DNA of 64,000 bases from Alnus glutinosa (GCF_958979055.1 NC_084887.1:31287544-31351543), one strand, 5' to 3'. Shown: positions 12,536 to 25,500, counted from the first letter of the stretch. Notes: generated by a model not told the origin, from the letters alone. Translations and numbers: made by a program.

Positions 12536-13914
12536 TAAAACTTTTGATCACAGTAGAAAGTAAGTGGAGCTTCTCAAAAAAAAAAAAAAAAAAGAGAAAA
12601 GAAAAAAGGCGAGGCGAGGCGAGGGCAGAATCGTAAAAGAGTACTTGAGTTTACTGGACAGAAATGGTAAGGAGAAGAAAAATGGAAACGAACACACGAA
12701 CCGTTACACACTTGAAAGCATCGTTTGATGATGATCCTTCTGAAGAGGCACGTCGGCTTCCTATATAACAATATGTTCTGTTTTCTTTCTCATTGTTTGA
12801 TAGTTTCCCTTCTAACACGAGGACTTAAATATCAGCGCAAACACAACAATCCACAGATTGCTTTCTCTAAACAGTCCAAAGCAATCCAAGGTCTCTCTCT
12901 CTGTCTCTGTCTCTTTCTCTATCTTTTTTTTTTTTGTATTTTGTGTCTTTGTTTCTGGTACAAAGCATGCAGTTTTTATATTCTTATTGAAAACACATCA
13001 ACACACATCCACCAAGTTCATGTATATTTTCTTTCTTCCTTCATGGGTGGCACAAAACTCTAGATATTAATTAGACAAAGTCTGATTGTTAGTACACTTG
13101 ATTTGCAGAGTAATGTCTCATATGTTACTCTCCATTAATAACTCTTTTTTGTTTTTGTTTATGCTAATAATATGGTGACTGCTTGCTTCTTCTGCATGCT
13201 ACTTGTTTTTTATTTGTTTGTTTATTCTGCACAACTGGGAGACAGGAATGATCAATTCCATCAATAACGAAGAAAAACCAGACTTTTTGTTGTTGTTGTT
13301 GTTTAGTAGCAAAAACATGAGCAGAATAAGAAGTGATTATCAATCCCAGCAAGTTTCCTTGATTTGGCTTTTCTACGTTAATTAGAAGTCCCACAACTTT
13401 TATGAATAAATGTTCGATCTCATATATTCAGGAATTTCTTGCAATTATTTTCTTATGTAATTTGATAAATAATTGTGAGAGATTCTTTATGAAACTTCTC
13501 ATAATTACGAGAAATCTCCTGCAAGGATGCAATAGTTCGAGTAAAGCTCGTTCGAATCTTGCTTTGGCTAACCTTTTCTATCACTGTTAAGTAATTTGAA
13601 ATTTTTATGCATATGTGTAAAAGAAAAAAGAAAAGAGGAAGAAAGTAGTAAAAAAAAAAAAAAAAAGTAGTTTTTCTTCAAATTAGTTTGGAAGAACATT
13701 TTATAAAAATATTACATATCTCTTTGAACATGTGAGAAGTACAAACTTTTTATTTATTTATTTTTTTTAAAAAAGCATGAGCTACTCATATACTATAAAA
13801 AAAGTATGAATTTTTCACATGTCAATAAACACACGATAATTTACAAATTGAATTGGACGACGTTCTTCTAACCCAATTTGGGAGTTCACTGAATTGCTGC
13901 AGGCTGAATTGCAT

Positions 13915-14090
13915 AAGTGTGTTTGGTTTGAATAAAATATAGAATAATATTCTACTTTTTTCAAAAATAAATCATATTTGATTCAACTTTTTAAAATTTT
14001 ATCTCATAAAGTCAAACCTCGTAATTCAAGCAGTGAATTAAAATAATATTTTGATTCAAAAAAATTCAACACCCAAACGGACCCTAATAC
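13915..14090. mobile_element. MITE-like element with 'TGTTTGG' ends
   Basis: One end reads 'gtgtgtttggtttgaat' and the other, reverse-complemented, reads 'gtccgtttgggtgttgaat', giving roughly 18 bp imperfect terminal inverted repeats. The middle shares 'attcaactttt' and 'attttatctca' with the MITEs at 4996 and 52925, so it may be a distant member of that family. No clear target duplication was found. Confidence 0.45.
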
Positions 14091-14533
14091 TGTCTATGAT
14101 AACTATTTTGAATTCTTGATGCTAGATATTTTAAAGAAAAAAAAAAAGAAAAAAAAAGAGAGAAAGAAAGTAGTAATAAAGAATCCCTATTTTAATGATT
14201 TTAGCCTTTTAGGCTTCTCAATCTCCGTTGTCGCTTGTTTACTTGGCAATCTTTCACATTCCTTTGTCTTTCAACCTGTCTTTTTCGGGTTGAATTTTAC
14301 TTACTTTCTTTTCTTGGCTCCCAAGTCTTACACACACACACTCTCTCTCTCTAGCTTTATTTATAGCGAAGACATGCATATCGATCGGTGTATTTTTATG
14401 TGTTTGTGGATGAACTTGCGTATTCCATAGAACCCTAAACCTACAAAATTTGAACTGTGTGACGCAGGTTTTATAACTTGAGTGAAAGAACTATTCAGTA
14501 TACATAACATTCACACATAAAAAAGCTCAATTA

Positions 14534-16778
14534 ATGGGTGGTTATCATCGCCATCTTCTTCTTCTGTTAATTGTAATCTCGTTTTTACTGAAGTGCCAGT
14601 CTTGGAGTTGGTTCTCTTCTTCTACAGAGTCTCATCCTGATGAGAGAGCTTCAGGGGAAACGGATAGTTCTGGTATTGCTGAATTCTCCATGGAAGCTTT
14701 TAACGATCAGAAAGGAATCAGGGTGGTAGAAAGTGCTAAAAAGAAACTGGTTGGTACAAACTCCTGTTGGCAAAATGCTTACAAGCATCTCTTTGCCGGC
14801 TGCTCGGAGATTTTTGCCGTGGATGAGAAGCGGTCTAGGTTTGCTTGGCATCTTGGTGATTGCTTTCAAATAGACTCTGGCAGGCTGCCTTTCCCTTCTT
14901 GTGACTCAAAATCTGCCATGGTTAAATGCTTAAAGAACTTAAATGAATATGAGCATAAGGTTTATCTAGAGTTCTACCTCGAAACCAACTCCATCTGCCA
15001 TCAGTTACAGTTGAGTATTGTTTCTTTCACATAGTTTGAATTTTTCTATTCTCCTTGTATGAAGAACTAAAGATAGTATTTTGTTTCCTGTGCTATTTTC
15101 AGGGCTCAGATCTTCAAGCAACAAACAGAGAGACTGGTGCATGATTTGAAAAATTCAGCCGAATTGGCAGAAGACAAATTAGAAATCATAGAGAGAAAAA
15201 CAGAAGTTCTATTACAGAACTCAAATGAAATTTATGATTCTTTGAATACCATTGATATTCGAATTCAACAAGTTGCTCTGACATCTAAGAATGTAGGAGA
15301 TCATGTAGATGTTGTCTTGAAGCATTCAGAAGCTGTGTTTGAGCAATCCAAGAGAATTGCAGCTTCTCAATCAGAGCTGCAAGAAGGACAAGTGGAAATG
15401 AGGAGAAGTTTGGAGGACGGGATGGTAATGCTCAAAGATTCTTCCAACATTTTGGGCGAACAAATAGATAATTTAAGAATCGAGGCAATCGAAATAGAGA
15501 AGGAGATAACTAAAGTTGGAGATGCAATGTCTTTGAAGATGATAAATCTGCAAAGCAAAGCTGATGATATTGGGAATATGGCAGGGATTTCCTTAGATAA
15601 GCAACAACTTCTTCTAGATGGGCAATCCACAGCACTTAAAGGTCTTCAAATTTTAACCAAGTTTCAATCCGATGCACTAGAAAAGAGCAGGTAAACTTGG
15701 AAACTAAATGATAAATTAAATTAAAACCAAGAATATCAGTACATTTTCCTTCTCTAATTCTTTTTTTCAATTACAGGAGTATGCTGCAACAGTTAGCTGA
15801 ATATGGACATAGACAACAGGAAGAGCTTCTTCAGCGTCAAGAACAGCTTCAAAGAGTTCATGACCACTTGGTGGAAAATTCAAAGTCAATGTTAGCAGCT
15901 CAGGTTAGCATTTTCTTCCAAGCCTTACTATTTCAGCTGTTCCTTGGATAACTATTCATTATTGATTTTACTTATGGAATCTCCATTTCTACTTACAGGA
16001 AACTTTTGAATCAAAGCAAGCAAGCATGTTTATTGCTTTAGATAAGCTGTTTGCTTTGCACAATGCCATACTGCTCGAATCACGATTAATAAAAGTTTTC
16101 TTTGTTTACTGTATATCAATCTTTATCATCTACATGTTCACTAGCACCAGACAAACATACAAAGTCAGACCCTGGCTATATATTGGTAAGTTTTCCACTT
16201 TTTCCTCTCACTTTTTTTTATTTTATTTTTAATATATTTATTTATTTATTTGGACACTCGTAAAAAGAATTATTGTTTACAGGGCTTTCTGCTACATTTT
16301 TTATAGAAGTTGCAATACTTCGGATTGCAACAAATGACAATATTGAACAAAAATCATGGATAATAAACTTGGTCAGGTCACTTTTTGTGCTCCTTGCTTC
16401 AATTCAGATTCTACATGCAATTTGCACATACAGGTGCGTCAAAATGAAGAATGATATAATATTTGGGTAAGAAGATGCATTGTAGATTGTCCATCTAACT
16501 AAATGTTTTGTAACTCATGCAGAGACTATGAAGTGCTGAACCATCAGATGCTACTAACATTAATTGAGAAGGTTAATCGCATGGAAAGACACAAGGAGTT
16601 GCATTGCGACATGGATAGTGATGTAAATTGGTCTAAATGGATCGACACTGACTTGCCAGAAGACTTGGACAATTTTGAAGACCCTGACTATATACTTCCA
16701 GAAGAAGTTGGGGAAAATTCAATCATGAACACTTCAATTACAAGAGAGTATAATCTCCGCCACCATCATCGCCATTGA
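14534..16778 (+). CDS. GEX1: GAMETE EXPRESSED PROTEIN 1 (karyogamy protein, six exons)
   Basis: Exons read as 14534-15009, 15103-15690, 15777-15903, 15999-16185, 16283-16433 and 16523-16778, all with GT-AG borders and consistent phase, giving 594 residues, the length of Arabidopsis GEX1. A signal peptide (about residues 1-23) leads into a cysteine-rich domain (about 75-160, with the pattern NSCW, AGC, GDC, PSC, KC, ICHQ) shared with fish Brambleberry and yeast Kar5. A long coiled-coil region follows (exons 2-3). Three hydrophobic membrane segments are encoded by exons 4 and 5, and the tail is acidic and ends in a histidine-rich run. GEX1 is a nuclear-envelope protein of gametes needed for nuclear fusion and early embryogenesis. 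No defect is visible. The start is the first methionine that gives a signal peptide. Confidence 0.93.
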
Positions 16779-17817
16779 GAGTTTTATTAGTCTTAGGTCT
16801 AGTTTCTAACAGGAAGTATTGAAGTAAGATGCGATGTACACCTTAAACACTTGGGTATCTAATTAAGTTTGTGATGGTATGCAGTGTTTAAAGATCTAGC
16901 TAAACAAGTAATCTTGTTTATCTTTTTTTCTTTTCTTTTCTTTCTTCTTTTTTTTTTTTTTAAACATATTTTCATATTATTATTGTGTACCCCAAACTTT
17001 GAGCTGAAAATATGTTTACAGAATTTATCGATTTTCATTTTGGCTGGGGGCCTGCATGGGCGTGGTGGGGTTACAATCTGGAGCATGAAACTAAAGTTAC
17101 TTGATAAGTCTTCCACATATGTAAATTTTGATAATTAATAAGCAACAGATCCGTGCTAATAGTAAACATGTATTGATCAATACATAGCAGCCTCTTGTGC
17201 AAAATCCAAAATGAGTCGCATTCTACATCCTCTTACTCCTATTACATGTAAGGTGAAACCATTTACAGGTACAAATGGTTACTAAAAGTTAATGTGTAAA
17301 GTTATATGCACATTAAACTTGATTTTGATAAATAATATGCACATTAAATTTGGAGACTAAAAAAGCATATTGAACTCAAAGATAGACTAGTTGGCACCAT
17401 TTAACTAACCTAAAGTTCGCATATCTTCTGCATTTCTAGGACAACTGCTCTATTCAGAGCAATTTAAGCTGTGACCCCACAACCAATATGATCATAATAA
17501 TGTAATCCTCAGTTCTATTCAGTATTGTGCTTTTCTATTACTCAGTTATTGTATATTTGTTGAGGACAAACCTAGTTTAAATCATGCTTTAGATTATTAT
17601 AATGGTTTCATGCAGGATTCTACTTTGCTAATTATTCAGATGATTATGGTATGACAATGTTTGTGTTAAGAAAAAGCCTATCCTAAATTATGTTATAAAA
17701 ATATATTTTTCAAACACAGAGAGATGATATTTTTTTTGGTTGGTGGTAAAAGCAGGAAGAGTTAAAATTTAAATAAAAACAAATGCAAACAAGTTGTGCT
17801 TTCTTACTATGGTGTGA
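16779..17817. other. intergenic, 3' regions of convergent GEX1 and PPR genes
   Basis: The two flanking genes converge here, so this stretch holds both 3' untranslated regions. It contains a CT-rich run near 16921-16965 and nothing that looks coding; the frames at 16859-17138 are low-complexity shadows. Confidence 0.6.
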
Positions 17818-19776
17818 TCACCAGTAGTCCTTACAAGAGCAGGCTCCTTGTCTGATATGGTGGAAGCGGTTTGTATCTCTTAAAACAATCACCCTCCCGG
17901 TAACTCTTGAAATAAACTTCATCCAGGTGTGACAATCTACGCAAACACGAAGGTTCTTTGTAATTCTAATTGGCATTCCGGTAGAAGTGTGAATTAGTGC
18001 AAATACAGTTGCTAGTCGTTCACTATGCCCACAAACCCACATTGCTTTTATTTCTTCATTTACATCATGAAGTACAACATCTGTTTTAGGGACATATCCA
18101 ATTTCTTCCATAGCATCCATGAGTTCATTCCAAACCTTCTTATACTCAGCAGAATTACGAAATTCAAAACCTCCTCCTGCCACGAAAGTGTGAATTCTAT
18201 GTTTTATTTGGATCCAACTGCACCCTGCATCCTTCTTCATTCCCTTCCTTTCCATCATCTCTCTAACGAACTTGACATTGTCCCACATCCCTGCATTTGC
18301 ATAAATGTTTGAGAGCATCACATAGTTCCCAGGATTGCTAGGTTCAAGCTCAAACAATTGCTCTGCAATAACCTCTCCAACAGAAACATTGCCATACAGC
18401 CGGCATGAATTGAGTAATGATCCCCAAATGCTCCCACTTGGCCTCATAGGCATGAATTTCACTACCTCTAGTGCCTCTATTATCCTCCCAGCTCTACCCA
18501 ACATATCCACCAAACAAGCATAATGCTCTACAGTCGGTGACACCCAATAATCCTTCTTCATTTTTTTGAACAATCTTTGTCCCTCATCAGTAAGCCCTGC
18601 ATGGCTACAACCGGATAGTAAGGCAATAAAGGTTACTGCATCCGGTTTAATGCCAGACTCAACCATCTCATTCAAAACCTTCATAGCATCTTGTATACAC
18701 CCATTAACTGCATACCCTGTCAGCATGGTATTCCATGACGTCAAATCTTTACTACACATTCCATCAAACACTCTCCTACAGTAATCTATTGCTCCACATT
18801 TTGCATACATGTCCATTAGTGAGTTTAGTACTGGGACATCGGGCCTTCCAGTGGACTTCACAATCTGGGCGTGTATCTCTTTGCCACTATTCAGCGCAGT
18901 CACTTGGGAACAAACTGGTAAAACTGTAGTAAGAGTAACCCAACTGAACCCAATCCCCTCTCCTTGCATCCTCCTAAAAGCGCTCAGGGACTCAAAAACT
19001 TTTTCGCGCCGAACAAAACCCGCAATCAAAGAGTTCCAAGAAACAACATTCCGTTGAGGCATTTCCTCGAATACCTTCAATATCTCATCGAAACACCCAC
19101 ACTCTGCATATAACCTTAGAAGAGCATTATTCACCACTTGATCTGGTTCTTCATCACGCTTTATGATCTGGGCATGGACCGCTCTACCAATCCACCATTC
19201 AGACAAATCAGCGCACGCCTTCAAGGCCATTGAAAATGAAAAATTACCCGGTTGGATGAACCGGGACAACATGTCACAATAAAGAAATAAAGCTTCTTTC
19301 GAACACCCATTTCTCGAAAACCCAATAGCCATTGCCACCCAGACTGATTCGGGTACATGTTCATCTTCAAGCCCATCCTCGAAAACGCGGCAGGCCTCGT
19401 CGAGTAGGCCGCAGACGGAGTAAAGTGTAATGAACTTGCTTTTTAAAGTGGGGTTCTTGATAAGGTTGCGGTTCCGTTTACCTCTAGAGAGGAGAAGATG
19501 CAAGTAGAGTCTTTGGCCATGTTCCAAGGATTTCCTTGAGATACAGGCGTGGAGGAGAAGGGAGTAGGCCTCAAGATCCGGCTCAGTGGCCAAGGATTTG
19601 GACGTTGGTGATTCGATGAGGCGAAGGGCCTCATCGAGTTTTCCCGATTTAGTCAGATACTTGAGGGTTGAATTTAGAAGATTTTTGTGTTTGAGAGTTT
19701 TGGGAGCTGAGGTGACCGTTATGTTAGTGGTGACGGTTATATTAGTAGATAGATAAATGGCGGGAATCATTATCAA
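17818..19776 (-). CDS. PPR-DYW RNA editing factor, At3g14330/CREF3-like
   Basis: A single exon encodes 652 residues. An N-terminal region of about 50-60 residues could be an organelle transit peptide. PLS-type pentatricopeptide repeats follow (for example VVSWNSLIAGFVRR, LNSLMDMYAKCGAID, LTSWNTMLTGYAVNG), then E/E+ motifs and a C-terminal DYW domain (about residues 517-652). The DYW domain shows the deaminase-like zinc site (HSERLA and CVDCH), the second CxC site (CSCK) and the terminal DYW. From memory of the family, the closest Arabidopsis protein is At3g14330 (CREF3), needed for C-to-U editing in the chloroplast psbE transcript. The match runs the whole length, including the shared VAGGG(F/Y)EFRNS segment. 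Orthology, and thus the editing site, is inference. All key residues are present. The start could also be one of two downstream methionines, but no upstream extension is possible. Confidence 0.92.
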   Translation of the reverse strand: MIMIPAIYLSTNITVTTNITVTSAPKTLKHKNLLNSTLKYLTKSGKLDEALRLIESPTSKSLATEPDLEAYSLLLHACISRKSLEHGQRLYLHLLLSRGKRNRNLIKNPTLKSKFITLYSVCGLLDEACRVFEDGLEDEHVPESVWVAMAIGFSRNGCSKEALFLYCDMLSRFIQPGNFSFSMALKACADLSEWWIGRAVHAQIIKRDEEPDQVVNNALLRLYAECGCFDEILKVFEEMPQRNVVSWNSLIAGFVRREKVFESLSAFRRMQGEGIGFSWVTLTTVLPVCSQVTALNSGKEIHAQIVKSTGRPDVPVLNSLMDMYAKCGAIDYCRRVFDGMCSKDLTSWNTMLTGYAVNGCIQDAMKVLNEMVESGIKPDAVTFIALLSGCSHAGLTDEGQRLFKKMKKDYWVSPTVEHYACLVDMLGRAGRIIEALEVVKFMPMRPSGSIWGSLLNSCRLYGNVSVGEVIAEQLFELEPSNPGNYVMLSNIYANAGMWDNVKFVREMMERKGMKKDAGCSWIQIKHRIHTFVAGGGFEFRNSAEYKKVWNELMDAMEEIGYVPKTDVVLHDVNEEIKAMWVCGHSERLATVFALIHTSTGMPIRITKNLRVCVDCHTWMKFISRVTGRVIVLRDTNRFHHIRQGACSCKDYW

Positions 19777-20791
19777 AACCAGTTTGGGTATTTCTTATCC
19801 TCTCTTCATTTTTGGGACTTGGGAGAAATTGTTGGGTAGGGAGTGGTGTCGTGCCTGTGCAGGCAGATAAAGTTGCTGCCTGCCTGAAAGATGTGGCTGA
19901 AAGAGAACGATAGGATCTTGGGCCATAATGGAGCTATGGGCTGCACATGAAAGCCGAAGCCTATGTTTTTAGCTTCACATGCGATCTTGGGCCACAAAGT
20001 TGCTGCCTGGAGATGTGGCTGAAAGAGAACAATAGCTTCCCATTTCTCTCTATACTCCGATGACATGGGAGCTCAGGGCAGCAAAATGTTTTACAACCAG
20101 GTACATCAAGGTAGAGAGTTGTGATGAACACATCCAATAGACTATCATTAATACACAGTACAGTTGTTTCTTTGTAGCTATAAATGTGGCAATTTTTCTG
20201 AACTATGTATTGAATCCAATGATTGAGTTTAGCTTCATTCCCCCTGGCTATGGTTTGTAGAGTCAGATTAACGGACACCCAGATGACTGCATGATACTAT
20301 GTACCCTAGAGCTGCTGCAAATTGTTGTCGCTAGTATGTCTTTGAGTCTCGCGACTAACTCACATAGTAGCTGCACTGAGAAGAAGACCTTCAGAAGTGG
20401 AGATTCGATTTATTCGGTTCAGTAATAGGTCTCACTGATACAACATGGCTCAAGTCTATTCACAAATGCATTATCTTCTTCCGTCCACAAATGATTTCTT
20501 TTCTTGTAACTGCATGTTTTCCCTGCTCCATTTTTCTCAACAAGTTATCACTACCAGTATTAGCTGACCTTTCAATGCAGAACTTGACCCTAATGCAAAA
20601 TGGAATAACAAGCGCTTGTGGGAATTTCAAGCAGAACATTATATAACATCAAAAGCTAAAAGCATTAGACATCATTGGGGGCTACAAAAACGTTATATAA
20701 CAGTGAAAGGTTAACATTTACATAGTATATGGTCTCATGCTTAATGTCTGCCACATGATTGCGCAGGAATAGTTCATTCAGTGCAAGCTAA
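19777..20791. other. intergenic stretch between PPR and oxidoreductase genes, with a local duplication
   Basis: This is the PPR promoter/leader side and the oxidoreductase 3' side. It contains a partial tandem duplication: 'aaagttgctgcctg' followed by 'gatgtggctgaaagagaac' appears at about 19869-19907 and again at about 19998-20030, with 'atcttgggcca' at both copies. No coding sequence was recognised. Confidence 0.6.
19868..20034. repeat. partial direct repeat upstream of the PPR gene
   Basis: Two copies of an approximately 50 bp block lie about 125 bp apart and differ by a small internal deletion. Both include 'gatgtggctgaaagagaac'. They sit 100-260 bp upstream of the PPR start codon, hence within its likely promoter. 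Confidence 0.75.
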
Positions 20792-22219
20792 TTACAAATT
20801 AACAGGTTTGCAGCCAAGATTGATGGATTTCTTGACTGCATCCATTACTAACTGCGTCTTTCTACTAATCTCAGGCCATTTGCTATCCGGGTGCGACTCA
20901 TGTTTCCTAATGCCCTCAACAAGCCTTGCTAGCTCTTGAACCATCAAAGCCTCTTGAGGGAGCTGAGAAGCCACGTGAACTACCTCAGGCTTCTCATTCC
21001 ACCCAATATGGAGATCAACAAGCTTGGCGCCCAACGTGAAGTCAAAAGAAGCAGAATGCTCTTGATAGGGGATTATGAAGTCCATGACGTGCAGGGATCC
21101 TCCGGAAGCAGATATGGCCAAGTCCATGGACGTGTGGGAGAGGAATGAGCAGTGAATCACTGCAACTGCCCCGCCCAGTTGATCCCAGTGAAGGGAGGCG
21201 GTGCATGACAAGATGACTCCAGCTGAGTTCCTGGTGACATCAGGCAGAGCAACTACTGCAGTTGGCAGTCGGTAGTCCTTAGCCCACAAGGTGGCTCCAA
21301 TGCAGTACCAGGCTAAGTCTCCAAGGGCACCGAGGGTGTCCAAGTCAGGTTGAACTCTTATGTTGCTCTCCAAAAATTCAGGGGTTGCTGAAGTTGTTGA
21401 TTGACTTTGGATCTTAAAATCAGAGGAACACAAGCAGAAGATAATTGTGAGTTTCTATTAATATATCATCAGTAATAAATAGTTCATCACAAAGAGCATT
21501 ACCAACAACCAGCAATATTGGAATTTCTTGTAAAAAATATCCCATTCATAAAACATAATGATCAATTCAGTCACAAAATTATATTCAAGGTGAAAAAAGA
21601 ACCAAATTCAGTTTTGCCCTAAAGTCCAAACAGGCCCCTAAAGATCTTTTAAAGTAAAAAAATGGGCACAATAATTAATTAAAATATACCTAAATAAGTT
21701 GGCTTTTGATTTACCCTAACGGTTTACCGTACAGTCCCATGGCCCAGAAAAGAAAGAAAAACTCACAAAGTTGAGTTGTCCGAAGCTAGAGAGCAACTCC
21801 TTCATCTTGGCAGTCCTAGGATGATGCAGCCACATGCTCCCATCCATGAACTGTACACCGTTTGATTCGCATGCTTCCAATATCCGATCAAGCTCTGCCA
21901 CATCAACAGCCGTCGGTTTCTCCAAAAGCAAATGCTTCTTTCTATGGGCTGCCCGGACCGCCCACTGCACGTGGAGGCTGGTCGGCAGGGGCATGTACAC
22001 TGCGTCCACAAATGGGTCGTCGACCAGCTGTTCATAGCTCCCATAGATCTTCACGGCCTCGGGTAACCCATTTGCAGCCGCAAAAGCCTTAGCCTTTTCG
22101 ATCGAACGGCTGGCTATGGCGTAGATGATTGAGTTGGGTGCTAAATCTATGGCTCTAGCCACTTTCCTGGCTATCTGGGCGCACCCCATGATACCAAAAC
22201 GTACTGGGTTCTCAGCCAT
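20792..22219 (-). CDS. Gfo/Idh/MocA-family NAD(P)-dependent oxidoreductase (At4g09670-like)
   Basis: Two exons, 22219-21767 and 21412-20792 (minus strand), join in phase with GT-AG borders to give 357 residues, near the roughly 360 usual for this plant group. The N-terminal Rossmann fold shows GIMGCAQIA (residues 9-17), where GxxGxA binds the dinucleotide, and the family's EKP motif lies at 100-102 (LLLEKPTA) with the conserved lysine. The second exon encodes the C-terminal alpha/beta dimerisation half. Plant members are annotated as uncharacterised oxidoreductases or dihydrodiol-dehydrogenase-like proteins. The substrate is unknown, probably a sugar or a related cyclic alcohol. The protein is probably cytosolic, since no targeting peptide is seen. 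It is divergently transcribed from importin-like copy A across 312 bp. Confidence 0.9.
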
Positions 22220-22531
22220 TTTTGCTTGTGGAGAGAAAATCCAGGGGATGATAATGATATCAGGTGGCTCGATCTATCGACCATAAACTGCTAACCTTTA
22301 CTCTGAATGGCAAAAGTACCCTCCATATCAGCTGAAATAACTATCTTGACCCATTGACCTCCCTGTCTTTCCTTTCTGACGTGGCCAACTGCCATAACAG
22401 AAAGTACGTTCCTCAACCTCCTTGTGAAGCCTCTCTCTCTCTCTCTCTGAAAAACCCCTCCAGAACTCTCATTTCAAAGTCTCAATCTCTCTCTCCCAGT
22501 CTTGAAAATCTTAATTTTCTTTCTGCCTCCA
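22220..22531. promoter_or_regulatory. divergent promoter between oxidoreductase and importin-like copy A
   Basis: Only 312 bp separate the two start codons, so the promoters and leaders of both genes share this space. On the importin side a block from about 22300 ('tactctgaatggcaaaagta') to 22410, including TGACGTGG at 22377-22384 (an ACGT-core site of bZIP type), is conserved ahead of copy B, with spacing to the start of 155 versus 147 bp. A CT-rich leader follows. Confidence 0.7.
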
Positions 22532-25500
22532 ATGGAGACCCTGAAAACCCAAGCCAAAGAGCTTCTTCTCTCCCCAGACCTCTTATCACTAGTGTCTCTC
22601 GTCACCCGCATGATCGGAACACACGAAGACCCACATAAACTCGAAGCAAAGGCCATCTTCGCCCACTGCAGCCAGAACTACCCCAACACTCTCTCACTCA
22701 AGCTTACTCACCTCCTTCAATCCTCTACTCAGTCGCCTCTCACCGCCGCCTACGCCACTTTCCTCAGCAGCCTTCTAACTGGGCATTCACACAAGATCTC
22801 CCCGATGATCCTGACGGAGCTCAAGCCCCTGCTTTTTGCTTGCTTTCAACGACAAACCTTAGAGCCCATCCTCAAGCCTTTGGCCTTGTCAATAGGCATT
22901 GTTGCTCTCAGGGTCTATAAGACAAAACACGCAGACTGGCAGGAGCTTCTTGATTATATAGTATCGTCTGCTGACTCGGAGGACCAAAAATATAGAGAAT
23001 TGGGTCTTATTTTGTTCTCTGAATTGCCAATGAAAATGGGTCGATTCTTGATGCCAACATTTGATTCTCTTTACTTGACAATCTTGAAGTGTTTCAGTTC
23101 CCCTACTATGAATCATCGGTCATTCGGCTTTCGTATGTCGCTTATACTGGTGGTGCATTTGGAGGGCTTTGTTGACTATGATAGCATAAAAGATCTTCTG
23201 CCAGCAATGTTGAAGTTCCTCATTGAGTTGATGAATGATAGGCAAGACGGGTCTACTGAACTTTGTCTAAAGAATTTGAATTCCTTGGTCAAAGAAAACG
23301 CCAAGTTCTTTAAAAAGCACTTGAAACATGTGTGTGAAACAATGCTTCAAATAGTCGAGGCTGATTATGTAGGGGAGAAGATAAGGTATGCAGCCATGGA
23401 CATTGTTAGGGCCCTCAATGATTCTTTGAACACGGAAATGTTCGCTCTGATGCAGAACCTGACCGGCGAGAATCTTCACAGGCTAATCTCAGCTTCAATG
23501 GACATGCTTGTTCGTATTAAAGATGATCCTATATTGTATAATATGGACTTTAATGTCACCTTCGAGGATATAAATGGGGGGCAGATGGAGAGTTACGACC
23601 TTGGAAGTTTCCTCTTGGACCAGATTTCAGCTGCAGTGGCTGGGGATGTATGCCTGCCCATTACTTTGAAGTTGACACAACAGTATCTAGCTGCTCCGGA
23701 ATGGCAGAAGCATCATGCGGCAATGGCTACCCTTTCTATAGTTGCAGAGGAATGCTCAGAGGTACAATGAATTGTTTCAGAATTTCATTGTTTGATGCTC
23801 TGTGTGTGTGTTTTTATTTGTTTCTCTCTGCAAAGGAAATGATAAATTCTCTTGAGCAAGTTGCGACAATGATTTCAAATTCATTACAAGATCTCCACCC
23901 TCGAGTTCGCCTGGCTGCTGTACACGCAGTTAGGATGCTAAGCGTAGACTTGGCACCGACATTACAAGCCCAATATCATCATAAGATGTTGCCTGCACTA
24001 AATGCAGTGATTGAAGATTTCCAGTTTCCCCTCTTACAGGTATATTTCTTTTGAACTTCTTTTATTATATTCCATTTTGATTGGTCACTAGTTTTATCTT
24101 ACTCATGCTAATCGCATTTATATATCCTTGAACTTTTGATTCTCACTTATCACTTATCATAGCTATAACATGCATTTGTCATGTGATGTGATATGTAACA
24201 CCTTTTACATATTCATGTGTAAAAGTTTAGTGTTGACATGCATTTGAATTTTGTGTTGACAAATTAATGTGTCAAAAACATGTTTTTGGGTTGTAATGTT
24301 TAGTGTTGAGTTAAGGATTAAGTCGATTGAAAAGTTGGTCCAAGACATGAAGAATTCAAGTTTATGAATGCCATCAGCCATCTAGCAAATACCTTGTCAT
24401 AGTAAAATGGTTATAGATTTTGATTTTGACATTAGATGACAAGCTTTTGGTGGCATTGGAAATTGAATCCTAATGTTTATTTCATGAAAAAAAAAAAAAA
24501 AATCAATTCTAATGTTTATTTAGTCAAAACGGGTTGTAGTTAGAAGTTTGAAAATCTTGACAAAATGGCTTGGTCAACTGAACTAGTGCATCAAGTCTCA
24601 ATACTGAAACTAGAGAAGCTCATTTGATGGCTCGGTCGACCATGTATAATCAACTTCATATGATCACATGAAAATTTAATCACATTTTTATAACCATAGA
24701 ATTATCATGATTGGAGTATAAAAAGGCAAGTAATATTAAAAAAAATAAAGGGTTTGAAAAATCACCGACTATTTATTAGAAAAGTTTAATAAAATTTTTG
24801 TCTGGTTTTTGAGATTGTGTTCCCTTAGCTGGTGTATCTGAGTGAAGTTAACTTTGCAGTTAGAGTTAGAGAGGACCAGGTTTGCTGTTCAATAATCACT
24901 TTGCAATCAGAGACTCAGCACTGTCATGGGCTCATGCACTCTCAGAACAAGGCTAGCAACTACTATTGAACCTGATCTCTGCATATATACCACATCCCAT
25001 TCCAAACCAACACCAACATAATTCCATCGAAGTTTCAAAATAAACCCAGAAATTCTCAACATCTACAAACCCAAAAACTTATTCTCAAAAGAACCCAAAA
25101 ATTTTCACAACCCCTTCTTTCAGCCGTGAATCAAACCTAAGAATTTCACTCACCCAAAAAAAAAAAAAATGGATTTCTTCTTGTTTGGGTACCGATAAAA
25201 CGCCGAAATCCAAGCTCCCTGGCCCCACCGGCCCAGGCGCCGTCGTCCGCCCCAAACGGTGGCTAGCCCACCGCACGTCTCCCTCAAGCTCTCTGTCTCT
25301 GTCTCTGTCTCTCGCTCTCTCTTTCTTTCTCTCTCGGTCTCTCTGATCTTCCTCTCTCGTTTGCTCGGACGAAGAGGAAAGAAAAGAACGAGAAAGAAGA
25401 AGAAAAAAAGCGGGGGAGAAAAGGAGAGAAAGAAGAGGAAAAGAAGAAAAGGGGGAGGCGTACGTGTTTTACCCAAAATCAGAACAATAAATTAAAAGAA

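Larger units (their letters stand above)
11746..14533. other. intergenic stretch between the zinc finger and GEX1 genes
   Basis: The first few hundred bases are the likely 3' untranslated region of the zinc-finger gene. Further on are a TA run (12036-12053), a decayed TRIM relic near 12310-12535, poly-A runs and a MITE-like segment at 13915-14090. Small frames here, such as 12725-13063, contain low-complexity residues and no recognisable domain. Confidence 0.55.

Noticed and set aside
13500-13600. tRNA gene suggested by 'gttcgaatcttgc'
   Set aside because: No matching A box or cloverleaf arms could be found at the right distance.
18025-19057. Several plus-strand frames inside the PPR gene
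   Set aside because: They are antisense to a complete 652-residue PPR-DYW protein.
25150-25495. Frames of 78 and 108 residues on opposite strands
   Set aside because: They are CT/GA-rich low complexity (arginine, glutamate, phenylalanine runs); only the promoter-like order was kept as an observation.
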